Shown here: positions 1 through 6,161 of the stretch, one piece after another
Layout: each line of letters starts with the position of its first letter
How positions within the stretch are numbered: position 1 is the first letter of the stretch
Assembly (NCBI GenBank): GCA_013821525.1
Contig: JACDGR010000217.1
Coordinates: 1 to 6,161 of the forward strand
Reading direction: 5' to 3'
Length of the DNA: 6,161 nt
From: Actinomycetota bacterium
GTDB taxonomy: Bacteria > Actinomycetota > Thermoleophilia > Gaiellales > Gaiellaceae
The notes under the pieces: model-generated
What the model was told of the DNA's origin: nothing
The model's database searches: none
Seen by the model: only the letters and a program-made list of their open reading frames with translations
Made by a program: the position numbers and the translations under genes

Positions 1-8
1 GTCTTCAT
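1..8 (-). CDS. etfA: Probable start of etfA (ETF alpha subunit), cut by window edge
   Basis: Read on the minus strand, the first eight bases of the window give ATG AAG AC, a Met-Lys start directly abutting the etfB stop codon with no base between TAG and ATG. In most bacteria etfB is followed at once by etfA in one operon, so this is the likely start of the ETF alpha subunit, which carries the FAD domain. Only two full codons are visible, so the identity rests on gene order alone and not on protein sequence. A purine-rich GAGAAGAG stretch inside the end of etfB could serve as a distant ribosome binding site. Confidence 0.45.
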
Positions 9-770
9 CTAGATCAGTCTCTTCTCGGCGAGGAAATCGACGATCTGCTGCGCGGCGCTGCCGTCGTCCTCGATCGTGCGGGACTCCCCGCGGCCGGGCG
101 GCGTCGTCAGCTCGAGCACCGTCGTCTTCGGCTCGTCGACGCCGCCGACGTCGGCAGCCGAGAGCGTGTCCTGCGGCTTCTTCTTCGCGCCCATGATCCC
201 CTTCAGCGACGGGTAGCGCGGCGTGTTGATCGAATCGGCGACGGCAACCACAGCCGGCAGCGAGGCGCGGATCGTGTCGTACCCGTACTCGGTCTGCCGC
301 TTACCGGTCAGTGCCCCCCCGTCGACCGTCAACTCGCTGACCTGGGAGACGACGGGCCGGCGCAGCCGCTCGGCGACCGCCGCCCAAAGGCACGCACCGC
401 CACCGTCCGCCGACTGCTGCCCGAAGAGCACGAGATCGGCGGCTTCCCGCTCGAGCGCGCCCGCCAAAGCCTTTGCCGTACCAAGCAGGTCGGCGCCCTC
501 GAGGGAGTCGTCGGAGATCAGGACGGCACGATCGGCGCCCATCGCAAGCGCCTTACGCAGCGCGTCGAGCGCGCGCGCGGGTCCCATCGAGACGATCACG
601 ACCTCCCCGTCGCCTGCCGCTTCCTTCAGCTTCAACGCTTCCTCGATGGGATACGTGTCCCAGTCGGAGATCGTGAGCTCGCCGGAACGATCGAGCCGGT
701 TCGTCGACGGGTCGATCCGACGACCCGCGGCTGCGTCCGGCACTGCTTTCACGCATACGGCGATCTTCAT
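9..770 (-). CDS. etfB: Electron transfer flavoprotein subunit beta
   Basis: This 253-residue protein is the beta subunit of the soluble heterodimeric ETF, which accepts electrons from acyl-CoA dehydrogenases and passes them to the membrane quinone pool through ETF:quinone oxidoreductase. The N-terminus MKIAVCVKAVPD is the classic start of the family's adenine-nucleotide alpha-hydrolase-like fold. The nucleotide-binding segment includes GADRAVLISD (78-87) and LVLFGQQSADGG (113-124). The ETF-beta signature follows at about 155-198, with PAVV (172-175), PRYPSLKGIM (184-193) and AKKKP (195-199), the latter being the recognition-loop region that docks dehydrogenases. The length is normal for the family. 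The ATG at 770 is chosen because the family motif begins there. A TAnnnT box (TAGAGT, 785 to 780 on the minus strand) lies 9 bp upstream, without a good -35. The gene is divergent from the M23 peptidase gene. ETF agrees with the acyl-CoA theme of the mutase genes in the window. Identification is firm; the partner dehydrogenase is not visible. Confidence 0.96.
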   Translation of the reverse strand: MKIAVCVKAVPDAAAGRRIDPSTNRLDRSGELTISDWDTYPIEEALKLKEAAGDGEVVIVSMGPARALDALRKALAMGADRAVLISDDSLEGADLLGTAKALAGALEREAADLVLFGQQSADGGGACLWAAVAERLRRPVVSQVSELTVDGGALTGKRQTEYGYDTIRASLPAVVAVADSINTPRYPSLKGIMGAKKKPQDTLSAADVGGVDEPKTTVLELTTPPGRGESRTIEDDGSAAQQIVDFLAEKRLI

Positions 771-800
771 GCGGCCGTGACTCTATCCACGACCTACGAG

Positions 801-835
801 TTGGCATCGGGCGAACAGGCCGCTACCGTGCCTCC
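801..835 (+). promoter_or_regulatory. Sigma-A-type promoter of the M23 gene, apparently leaderless
   Basis: TTGGCA (801-806, five of six matches to TTGACA) is followed after exactly 17 bp by TACCGT (824-829), a TAnnnT box of the kind common in high-GC actinomycetes. Only six bases separate the -10 box from the ATG at 836, so transcription would be expected to begin at or within a base or two of the start codon. No Shine-Dalgarno sequence would then be present in the mRNA. Spacing and boxes are read directly; use in the cell is inferred. Confidence 0.6.
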
Positions 836-1660
836 ATGCGGCGCATGTCACTGCTCCTCGCCGTCGCCATCGGCGCCTGTGCTTGCGCCGCCGGGGTGCA
901 CGCGGCTCGCAGTGGCGTCCCTCCACTGATCTTCCCCGTCGTCGGGACGGTCGCGTACCAGGACGACTTCGGCGATCCACGCGGCGCGCTGCGACACGAG
1001 GGAAACGACCTGCTGGCCGACAAGCGCGCACCCGCCGTCGCCGTCGAAGCGGGAACCGTCAAGTACTGGACGACCTCAGCGAGCGCCGGTTGCATGCTCT
1101 ACCTGTACGGCGCGAGCGGAACGATGTACGAGTACATCGACCTGAACAACGACCTGACGGCCGTGAACGACAACAAGGGTACGTGCGTAAAAGGAACGGC
1201 TTACGCGGTAGCCGACGGCGCGCACGTCGATGCGGGGCAGCAGATCGGGTACGTCGGAGACTCGGGCGACGCGAACGGTATCCACCCCCACCTCCATTTC
1301 GAGGTTCACCCGAAGGGTAGGGCCGCAACCGATCCGTTCCCGTTCCTGAACAAGGCAGCGCACCTGCTCGTCGTTGCACCACCCGCTGGCTCGACGTTCA
1401 CGCTGAAGCTCACCGGCACTCTCGTGGCACTGGACACAGGCGAGCTGACGCTCAACGTGCAGTCGCTCGCCGCCTGGCCCTCGCACCTGAAGCAGGTCAA
1501 GGTCAACCGACCGATCTCGCTGACCGTCTCCGACCCGACCGCAGTCGCGACCGGCCTCCTACCCGGGACGAAGATCACCGTGTGGACGCTTCCCGCGCCC
1601 GGCACGCTCGACGCGATCACCGGCGCGCCCGGCGCGCTGACGCTCGACAAGTTTCGCTAG
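836..1660 (+). CDS. Secreted M23-family (LytM/lysostaphin-type) peptidase, possibly with altered active site
   Basis: This 274-residue exported protein has a LytM-type M23 zinc peptidase domain, a fold that normally cuts peptide cross-bridges of peptidoglycan. Residues 1-23 form a signal peptide (MRR, a hydrophobic stretch, then VHA as the likely cleavage site). Cys15 or Cys17 could alternatively make it a lipoprotein. The domain spans about 35-170, with zinc ligands H54 and D58 (HEGND) and H154, and the HPHLHF motif (150-155) containing catalytic-type H152. The usual second catalytic His, in a Y-x-H-L motif, appears to be Asp102 (YIDLNND, 100-106), so activity may be reduced or lost. Cys86 and Cys117 could form a disulfide outside the cytoplasm. 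Residues about 180-274 are a strand-rich tail with no recognised domain. The gene is monocistronic: divergent from etfB, convergent with the small mutase subunit. The ATG at 836 is preferred because it begins the signal peptide and fits the promoter. M23 membership is firm; enzymatic activity is not. Confidence 0.9.
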   Translation: MRRMSLLLAVAIGACACAAGVHAARSGVPPLIFPVVGTVAYQDDFGDPRGALRHEGNDLLADKRAPAVAVEAGTVKYWTTSASAGCMLYLYGASGTMYEYIDLNNDLTAVNDNKGTCVKGTAYAVADGAHVDAGQQIGYVGDSGDANGIHPHLHFEVHPKGRAATDPFPFLNKAAHLLVVAPPAGSTFTLKLTGTLVALDTGELTLNVQSLAAWPSHLKQVKVNRPISLTVSDPTAVATGLLPGTKITVWTLPAPGTLDAITGAPGALTLDKFR

Positions 1661-2052
1661 ACGGGAACGCGCGAGCGCAGGAAGTCGACGATCTCGCTCG
1701 TCGGTGCGCCCGGCGTGAAGACCGCTGCGACGCCCTGCTTCGTCAGCTCCGCGACGTCGTCATTCGGTATCGTTCCGCCGACGACGACGAGCAGATCCTC
1801 GGCACCCTGCGCACGCAGCAACTCGAGGATGCGCGGCACGAGTGTCATGTGGGCGCCGGAGAGAATCGAGATTCCCACCGCGTCGGCATCTTCCTGGATC
1901 GCGGTCTCGACGATCTGCTCGGGCGTCTGGTGGAGACCGGTGTAGATCACCTCCATGCCTGCGTCGCGGAGCGCCCGCGCGATGATCTTTGCCCCTCGAT
2001 CGTGCCCGTCGAGACCGGGCTTCGCGATCACTACTCTGATCTTGGCTGCCAC
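1657..2052 (-). CDS. icmB: Acyl-CoA mutase small subunit, cobalamin (B12)-binding (IcmB-like / methylmalonyl-CoA mutase C-terminal domain)
   Basis: This 131-residue stand-alone B12-binding domain belongs to the methylmalonyl-CoA mutase C-terminal family. Its Rossmann-like fold holds the adenosylcobalamin cofactor base-off, with a protein His as the lower cobalt ligand. The DxHxxG signature is D15, H17 and G20 within KPGLDGHDRG (11-20); K11, D15 and H17 match Lys604, Asp608 and His610 of Propionibacterium mutase. SILSG (62-66) supplies the SxL motif and GG (92-93) the nucleotide-loop glycines. A separate subunit of this size matches IcmB of Streptomyces isobutyryl-CoA mutase and the small subunits of archaeal-type split mutases. 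The catalytic partner is most likely the large subunit encoded at 4198-5793, which has no B12 domain of its own. The start is GTG at 2052, with a TATACT box at 2066 to 2061 only 8 bp upstream and no Shine-Dalgarno. Domain assignment is firm; the icmB name follows from the partner's residues. Confidence 0.92.
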   Translation of the reverse strand: MAAKIRVVIAKPGLDGHDRGAKIIARALRDAGMEVIYTGLHQTPEQIVETAIQEDADAVGISILSGAHMTLVPRILELLRAQGAEDLLVVVGGTIPNDDVAELTKQGVAAVFTPGAPTSEIVDFLRSRVPV

Positions 2053-2071
2053 CGTCGGTCAGTATAGAAAC
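2053..2071. promoter_or_regulatory. 19-bp divergent intergenic region with overlapping -10-like boxes
   Basis: Two genes start back to back with GTG codons only 19 bp apart. On the minus strand TATACT (2066 to 2061, five of six matches to TATAAT) ends 8 bp before the small-subunit start, which fits leaderless or near-leaderless transcription. On the plus strand the same AT-rich patch offers CAGTAT (2060-2065), 6 bp before the hydrolase start, or TATAGA (2063-2068), 3 bp before it. Any -35 elements would have to lie inside the opposite gene, and none is convincing. The -10 reading is better supported for the minus strand. Confidence 0.4.
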
Positions 2072-2770
2072 GTGAAGCTGACCGTCGTTGGCGGCTCTCC
2101 TGCGTGGCCGAACCCGGGCGGCGCGCATTCCGGCTACCTCGTCTCGAGCGAGGGCGGCCGACTGCTGCTCGACTGCGGCCCCGGCGTGCTTGCCCGCCTC
2201 CGGAAAGTCGAGGCCTGGCCGCGGGTGGCGGCGATCGCGATCTCGCATTTTCACCTCGATCACTGCGGCGACCTGGTGCCCTGGTTGTGGGGTCACCTGC
2301 TCGGCCCGGTCAAAGGGACGCCCGGGCCTGAACTGTGGCTCCCACCCGACGGCCGTCAGCGACTCGAGCTCCTCTCGCGCGGCGCGCATTGGGATCGCGC
2401 GTTCTCGATCCGCGAGTACGCAGAAGGGATTCCTTTCGACGCTGCGGGTGTGCGCGTGCTGCCGCGGCGCGTGCCCCACTACGACGAGCCGACCTGGGGA
2501 TTCCGGATCGAGCATGAAGGCTCGGCGCTCGCGTACTCGGCGGATTCTGGCCCCTCACCGGTGCTCGAGGAGCTAGCCCGCGCTGCGGACGTGTTTCTCT
2601 GCGAGGCGACCCTGCTCGAGCCCGAGCAGGACCCGCACGGGCACCTGACCGAAGCTGAGGCGCGCGACGCGGCCCGAAGGGCCGGAGCACGGAGGCTGTT
2701 GCTGACGCATCGGAGCGTCGAGCATCCGCTCGAGGAACTGGTCTACGAAGGGCTCGAGGTCGAGCTGTAA
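2072..2770 (+). CDS. Metallo-beta-lactamase-fold hydrolase, RNase Z-like
   Basis: This 232-residue protein is a metallo-beta-lactamase superfamily hydrolase that binds two metal ions, closest in motif layout to the RNase Z / cyclic-nucleotide phosphodiesterase-like branch. The metal motif HFHLDH (59-64) is followed by H136 (PHYDEP), D158 in the SADSG loop (156-160), and H213 in LLLTH (209-213). DCGPG (34-38) is the usual strand-turn before the active site, and HGHLT (189-193) recalls the H-x-x-S/T loop of RNase Z-like enzymes. The substrate cannot be told: small ARNase Z-like proteins of this length include phosphodiesterases and uncharacterised enzymes, and no tRNA-binding exosite arm is evident. 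GTG at 2072 (KLTVVGGSP follows) is preferred over in-frame codons further left, because the family begins at this first beta strand and the longer version would run deep into the small mutase subunit gene. The 3' end overlaps the convergent membrane-protein gene by 28 bp. Confidence 0.88.
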   Translation: MKLTVVGGSPAWPNPGGAHSGYLVSSEGGRLLLDCGPGVLARLRKVEAWPRVAAIAISHFHLDHCGDLVPWLWGHLLGPVKGTPGPELWLPPDGRQRLELLSRGAHWDRAFSIREYAEGIPFDAAGVRVLPRRVPHYDEPTWGFRIEHEGSALAYSADSGPSPVLEELARAADVFLCEATLLEPEQDPHGHLTEAEARDAARRAGARRLLLTHRSVEHPLEELVYEGLEVEL

Positions 2771-3492
2771 CCGAGAGCCTGCGCATACCGCTTCGCGGCA
2801 CGCCGTGCCCGGATCGTCGAACGTAGCCCGAAGGCGATCAGGCTGAGGAGCAGCAACCCGAAGATCGAGAGTGGTGCGAGCAGCCACCTGGCCGAGAGCG
2901 GGGCCTTCGGCGGTGGCGGCGGAGGCAGCTGCGCGAGGCTCTTCACCTGGCGTGAGCCCCCGATCCCCTTCGGCACCCAGGACGCCACGAGCCAGTTATG
3001 CGGATGCTTGCCGTAACGCTTGAGCTCGATCGTGAACGTCTTGCCGGCCCAGTCGCTCGAGCGGGCGCCGACGACCGCCAGGTCGATCGCGACATCGTTG
3101 CGATACGCGTAGAGGACGTCCCAGTTCGCGATGCCGACGGCGGGAAACGGGATCACGTTGTTGGTTCCCGTGTCCCACGACTTACGCGTCTGCCCCGCCC
3201 GCATCTCGGGCCCGAGCATCAGCCACGCTGCATCGAGGCGCTTTCGCGCGACGGCGGTCTTGATGAAGAGGCTCGCCCGCGCGAAGAGCTCCTTACGGTC
3301 TGCCGGCGTCAGTCGCAAGCGCGCGGGCTCGTGGTAGACCCAGGCCGGCTTGTCGACGAGCGGTGTGTCGTTCGACTTCCCCGTGTTGCCGATCTTGATC
3401 GACCCGACGACCACGACGCTCGCCACACACGCGGATCCGGCGTACCAGAGGAGGCGTCGGCGAAGCCGCGGTGACGACAAGCGACCTTTCAC
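2743..3492 (-). CDS. Uncharacterised two-TM membrane protein with NTF2-like-looking extracytoplasmic domain (paralogue of upstream gene)
   Basis: This 249-residue protein has no function I recognise. It starts with a basic segment (RLRRR about 9-13), then a membrane helix at about 16-34. A soluble domain follows, about 45-180, then a run of six prolines (190-195), a second membrane helix (about 203-224) and a basic tail. Positive charges at both ends suggest both termini are cytoplasmic and the domain lies outside. FIKTAVARK (77-85), KSW (104-106), VIPFP (113-117) and WLVASWVP (167-174) recur almost unchanged in the protein encoded just upstream (3529-4116), so the two are paralogues. The helix-then-strands pattern ending in a W-L-V-x-S-W strand resembles NTF2-like domains of membrane-anchored actinobacterial proteins; that is inference. 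The GTG start at 3492 is supported by GGTGAG (3501 to 3496). The gene lies 36 bp behind its paralogue and is probably co-transcribed with it. Confidence 0.8.
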   Translation of the reverse strand: MKGRLSSPRLRRRLLWYAGSACVASVVVVGSIKIGNTGKSNDTPLVDKPAWVYHEPARLRLTPADRKELFARASLFIKTAVARKRLDAAWLMLGPEMRAGQTRKSWDTGTNNVIPFPAVGIANWDVLYAYRNDVAIDLAVVGARSSDWAGKTFTIELKRYGKHPHNWLVASWVPKGIGGSRQVKSLAQLPPPPPPKAPLSARWLLAPLSIFGLLLLSLIAFGLRSTIRARRAAKRYAQALGYSSTSSPS

Positions 3493-3495
3493 GCT

Positions 3496-3501
3496 CTCAC
3501 C
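3496..3501 (-). promoter_or_regulatory. Ribosome binding site supporting the GTG start at 3492
   Basis: On the minus strand GGTGAG lies 3 bp before the GTG. GGTGA pairs perfectly with the GGUGA part of the extended Shine-Dalgarno consensus. It is one of few clear ribosome binding sites in this window, consistent with an internal operon gene translated from a long transcript, whereas several first genes look leaderless. Confidence 0.5.
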
Positions 3502-3528
3502 GCCGGCCGTCCGAGTCCATCTGCGGTG

Positions 3529-4116
3529 CTAGCCGCCGGCGCCGTTGTTCGAAGAGCCGCTCGGTACCGGCGGGGTCGAGCGCGGCACCCAGGAGTTGAC
3601 GAGCCACTTCCCGTCGCGCTTGACGAGATCCATCAGGAACAGCTGGCTCTTCGCCTTCGTACCGGCCTTCGGCAGCAGGGCGATCTCGATCTGCGCTTCC
3701 TTGGGATACGAGAAGTCGATCTTCATCGGCGCGTACTTGAGGTCGGCCACCGGATACGGGATGACGGCGATGTTCCCCGTGCGCCACGACTTCAGCGACT
3801 GCCCCTGGCGGATCTGCTGCGTGACGATCGAGTACGCGCTATCGAGATTCTTGCGAGCAACCGCCGTCTTGATGAACTGGCGCGCAACGAGCGTCGCGCC
3901 AGTCTCGAGCTTGATCGTCGACGGAACAGCCGATCGGTCGTCCGCCGGGACGTTCGTAAGCGGCGTGTTTGCCGAGTGGCCGGTATTCGAGTACTTGACC
4001 CCGGCGAAGATCAGAATCGCCAGCACGACCGCACCGACCGCGATCCACGGCAGGTACTTACGCCAGGCGGGCCTGCGACCTGCGCGGGGGATGACGGAGT
4101 CGGCGCTCATGTTCAT
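3529..4116 (-). CDS. Uncharacterised single-TM membrane-anchored protein, paralogue of the downstream gene
   Basis: This 195-residue protein has no recognised function. A basic cytoplasmic N-terminus (RAGRRPAWRK, 11-20) precedes one membrane helix (about 22-41), and the remaining ~150 residues should lie outside the cytoplasm. Motifs shared with the protein encoded at 2743-3492 run in the same order: SNTGHSANTPL (43-53, compare GNTGKSNDTPL), FIKTAVARK (81-89), GQSLKSW (105-111), VIPYPV (118-123) and WLVNSWVP (171-178). It lacks the polyproline stretch and second helix of its paralogue and ends in a Ser/Gly/Asn-rich tail (187-195). A helix followed by strands and a final K-W-L-V strand suggests an NTF2-like fold, which is inference. 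The ATG at 4116 is used; an in-frame ATG two codons on (4110) is equally possible. No Shine-Dalgarno is seen, but a TACTCT box lies 4 bp upstream of 4116. The gene is 81 bp behind the large mutase subunit, so it may have its own promoter or be read through. Confidence 0.78.
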   Translation of the reverse strand: MNMSADSVIPRAGRRPAWRKYLPWIAVGAVVLAILIFAGVKYSNTGHSANTPLTNVPADDRSAVPSTIKLETGATLVARQFIKTAVARKNLDSAYSIVTQQIRQGQSLKSWRTGNIAVIPYPVADLKYAPMKIDFSYPKEAQIEIALLPKAGTKAKSQLFLMDLVKRDGKWLVNSWVPRSTPPVPSGSSNNGAGG

Positions 4117-4197
4117 AGCCAGAGTAGACGCACCCGCGGCCGGGTCGTTAGGCGGAATCTGTTGAGTGACTGTTAACGCGACCCGCGAAGGCCGCCG
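4117..4197. other. 81-bp intergenic gap with a short inverted repeat
   Basis: This gap separates the large mutase subunit stop from the start of the first membrane paralogue, both on the minus strand. It contains a small inverted repeat, ACCCG (4132-4136) and CGGGT (4141-4145), with a 4-base loop and no following T-run, so it does not make a convincing intrinsic terminator. A TAnnnT box (TACTCT, 4126 to 4121 on the minus strand) lies close to the downstream start, without a recognisable -35. Whether the membrane genes belong to the mutase operon cannot be settled from this sequence. Confidence 0.3.
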
Positions 4198-5789
<1,592 letters not shown>

Positions 5790-5793
<4 letters not shown>

Positions 5794-6161
5794 ACCCAGC
5801 CGTTCTTTGAAAGAGTTGCGGGCGGCGCTTGACCGGACGCTGGCCCGGGTACGTTGCGGAAGCGGTAGCTAACGGCTTCCCGACCTGGCTGACAGACGAG
5901 CGCTTGACCTGTGCCGCTGCCAGTGAGGAGCCCGACGACCACGGACGCAACATCGGCCGCGCTCAACAGCGGGTACCTCTCGCGCGCGATCGCCTCCCGG
6001 CCGCTCGCCGGCAGCATCCCTGTATCGGTGAGGCCAGGGCAGACTGCGTTAACAGTGATCTGCTCGCCACTGAGTCGAGGCGCCATCGCCCTCACGAACC
6101 CGATGACACCGTGCTTGGCCGCCGCATATACAGGGTCGGGCGGGTAGGAGATCAAGCCCGC
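5790..6161 (-). CDS. Short-chain dehydrogenase/reductase (SDR), C-terminal part, cut by right edge
   Basis: The last 123 codons of an SDR oxidoreductase are present; about half the usual 240-260 residues, including the Rossmann glycine motif and the catalytic Ser, lie beyond the window. The visible part opens with AGLISYPPDP and holds the active-site Y-x-x-x-K (YAAAK; Y12 and K16 of the visible part). ITVNAVCPGLTDT (35-47) is the family's N-A-x-x-P-G substrate-loop segment. The tail GTGQALVCQPGREAVSYRF (83-101) is the form seen in NAD(P)-dependent alcohol or 3-hydroxyacyl dehydrogenases. The apparent TTG at 6155 is internal: the reading frame continues to the window edge. Its stop TGA overlaps the TTG of the large mutase subunit, so the two genes are almost certainly one transcript with coupled translation. 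A role in the same acyl-CoA or branched-chain pathway is inferred from this. The substrate is unknown. Confidence 0.9.

Noticed and set aside
223..780. Plus-strand open frame of 185 codons opposite etfB
   Set aside because: Composition is Arg/Ser/Ala-rich without family motifs, and it lies wholly antisense to a firmly identified gene; typical shadow frame in high-GC DNA.
780..785. TAGAGT as the etfB -10 box
   Set aside because: It fits TAnnnT and the distance is reasonable, but no -35 is seen, so it is not listed as a separate feature.
1955..2071. Longer N-terminus for the hydrolase starting at 1955
   Set aside because: The extra 39 residues are antisense to the small mutase subunit and precede the first conserved beta strand; GTG at 2072 fits the family.
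1760..2515. Minus-strand open frame of 251 codons across the small mutase subunit and hydrolase genes
   Set aside because: It overlaps two well-supported genes, is Arg-rich and shows no recognisable domain.
4132..4145. Inverted repeat as an intrinsic terminator after the mutase gene
   Set aside because: The stem is only 5 bp, no T-run follows, and it sits close to the next start; chance repeats are frequent in GC-rich DNA.
3526..4176. Plus-strand open frames of 216 and 206 codons opposite the first membrane paralogue
   Set aside because: The opposite strand has a coherent membrane protein with a paralogue next door; these frames show no motifs.

Overview
The window is a compact, high-GC chromosomal stretch. 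GC content, TAnnnT-type promoter boxes with little or no leader, GTG/TTG starts, and a cobalamin mutase split into a large and a small subunit all suggest an actinomycete-type bacterium. The style of the M23 and mutase proteins recalls Thermoleophilia (for example Gaiellales), but that placement is an inference from memory. No tRNA, rRNA, insertion sequence, CRISPR array or phage gene was seen. No gap between genes exceeds 81 bp.

Layout, left to right. On the minus strand lie the first 8 bases of a probable etfA and the complete etfB (9-770), encoding the electron transfer flavoprotein beta subunit. A 65-bp divergent gap carries a promoter that appears leaderless and reads into a secreted M23 (LytM/lysostaphin-type) peptidase (836-1660, plus). 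Its stop codon shares a CTAG with the stop of the oppositely oriented small B12-binding acyl-CoA mutase subunit (1657-2052, minus). A 19-bp divergent gap follows, then a metallo-beta-lactamase-fold hydrolase (2072-2770, plus). Its 3' end overlaps, tail to tail, a minus-strand membrane protein gene (2743-3492). That gene is preceded by a shorter paralogue (3529-4116, minus), so the two form a tandem pair of uncharacterised membrane-anchored proteins. Upstream of these on the minus strand is the large acyl-CoA mutase subunit (4198-5793), whose TTG start overlaps the stop of a short-chain dehydrogenase gene cut by the right edge (5790-6161).

How the genes fit together. The mutase large and small subunits, the dehydrogenase and ETF form an acyl-CoA metabolism theme: B12-dependent carbon-skeleton rearrangement, an NAD(P)-dependent oxidoreductase step, and electron transfer from acyl-CoA dehydrogenases. 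The most useful reading is that the mutase is probably not a methylmalonyl-CoA mutase. At the positions that set substrate choice it has Phe60, Ala87 and Gln178, the isobutyryl-CoA mutase pattern, in place of the Tyr and Arg of methylmalonyl-CoA mutase. The split architecture also matches IcmA/IcmB. The peptidase, the hydrolase and the two membrane proteins have no evident link to this pathway.

No clearly new multi-gene system is visible. The points most worth following are the mutase specificity residues, an apparent loss of a catalytic His in the M23 peptidase, the tandem membrane paralogues, and a codon-usage shift inside the mutase gene.
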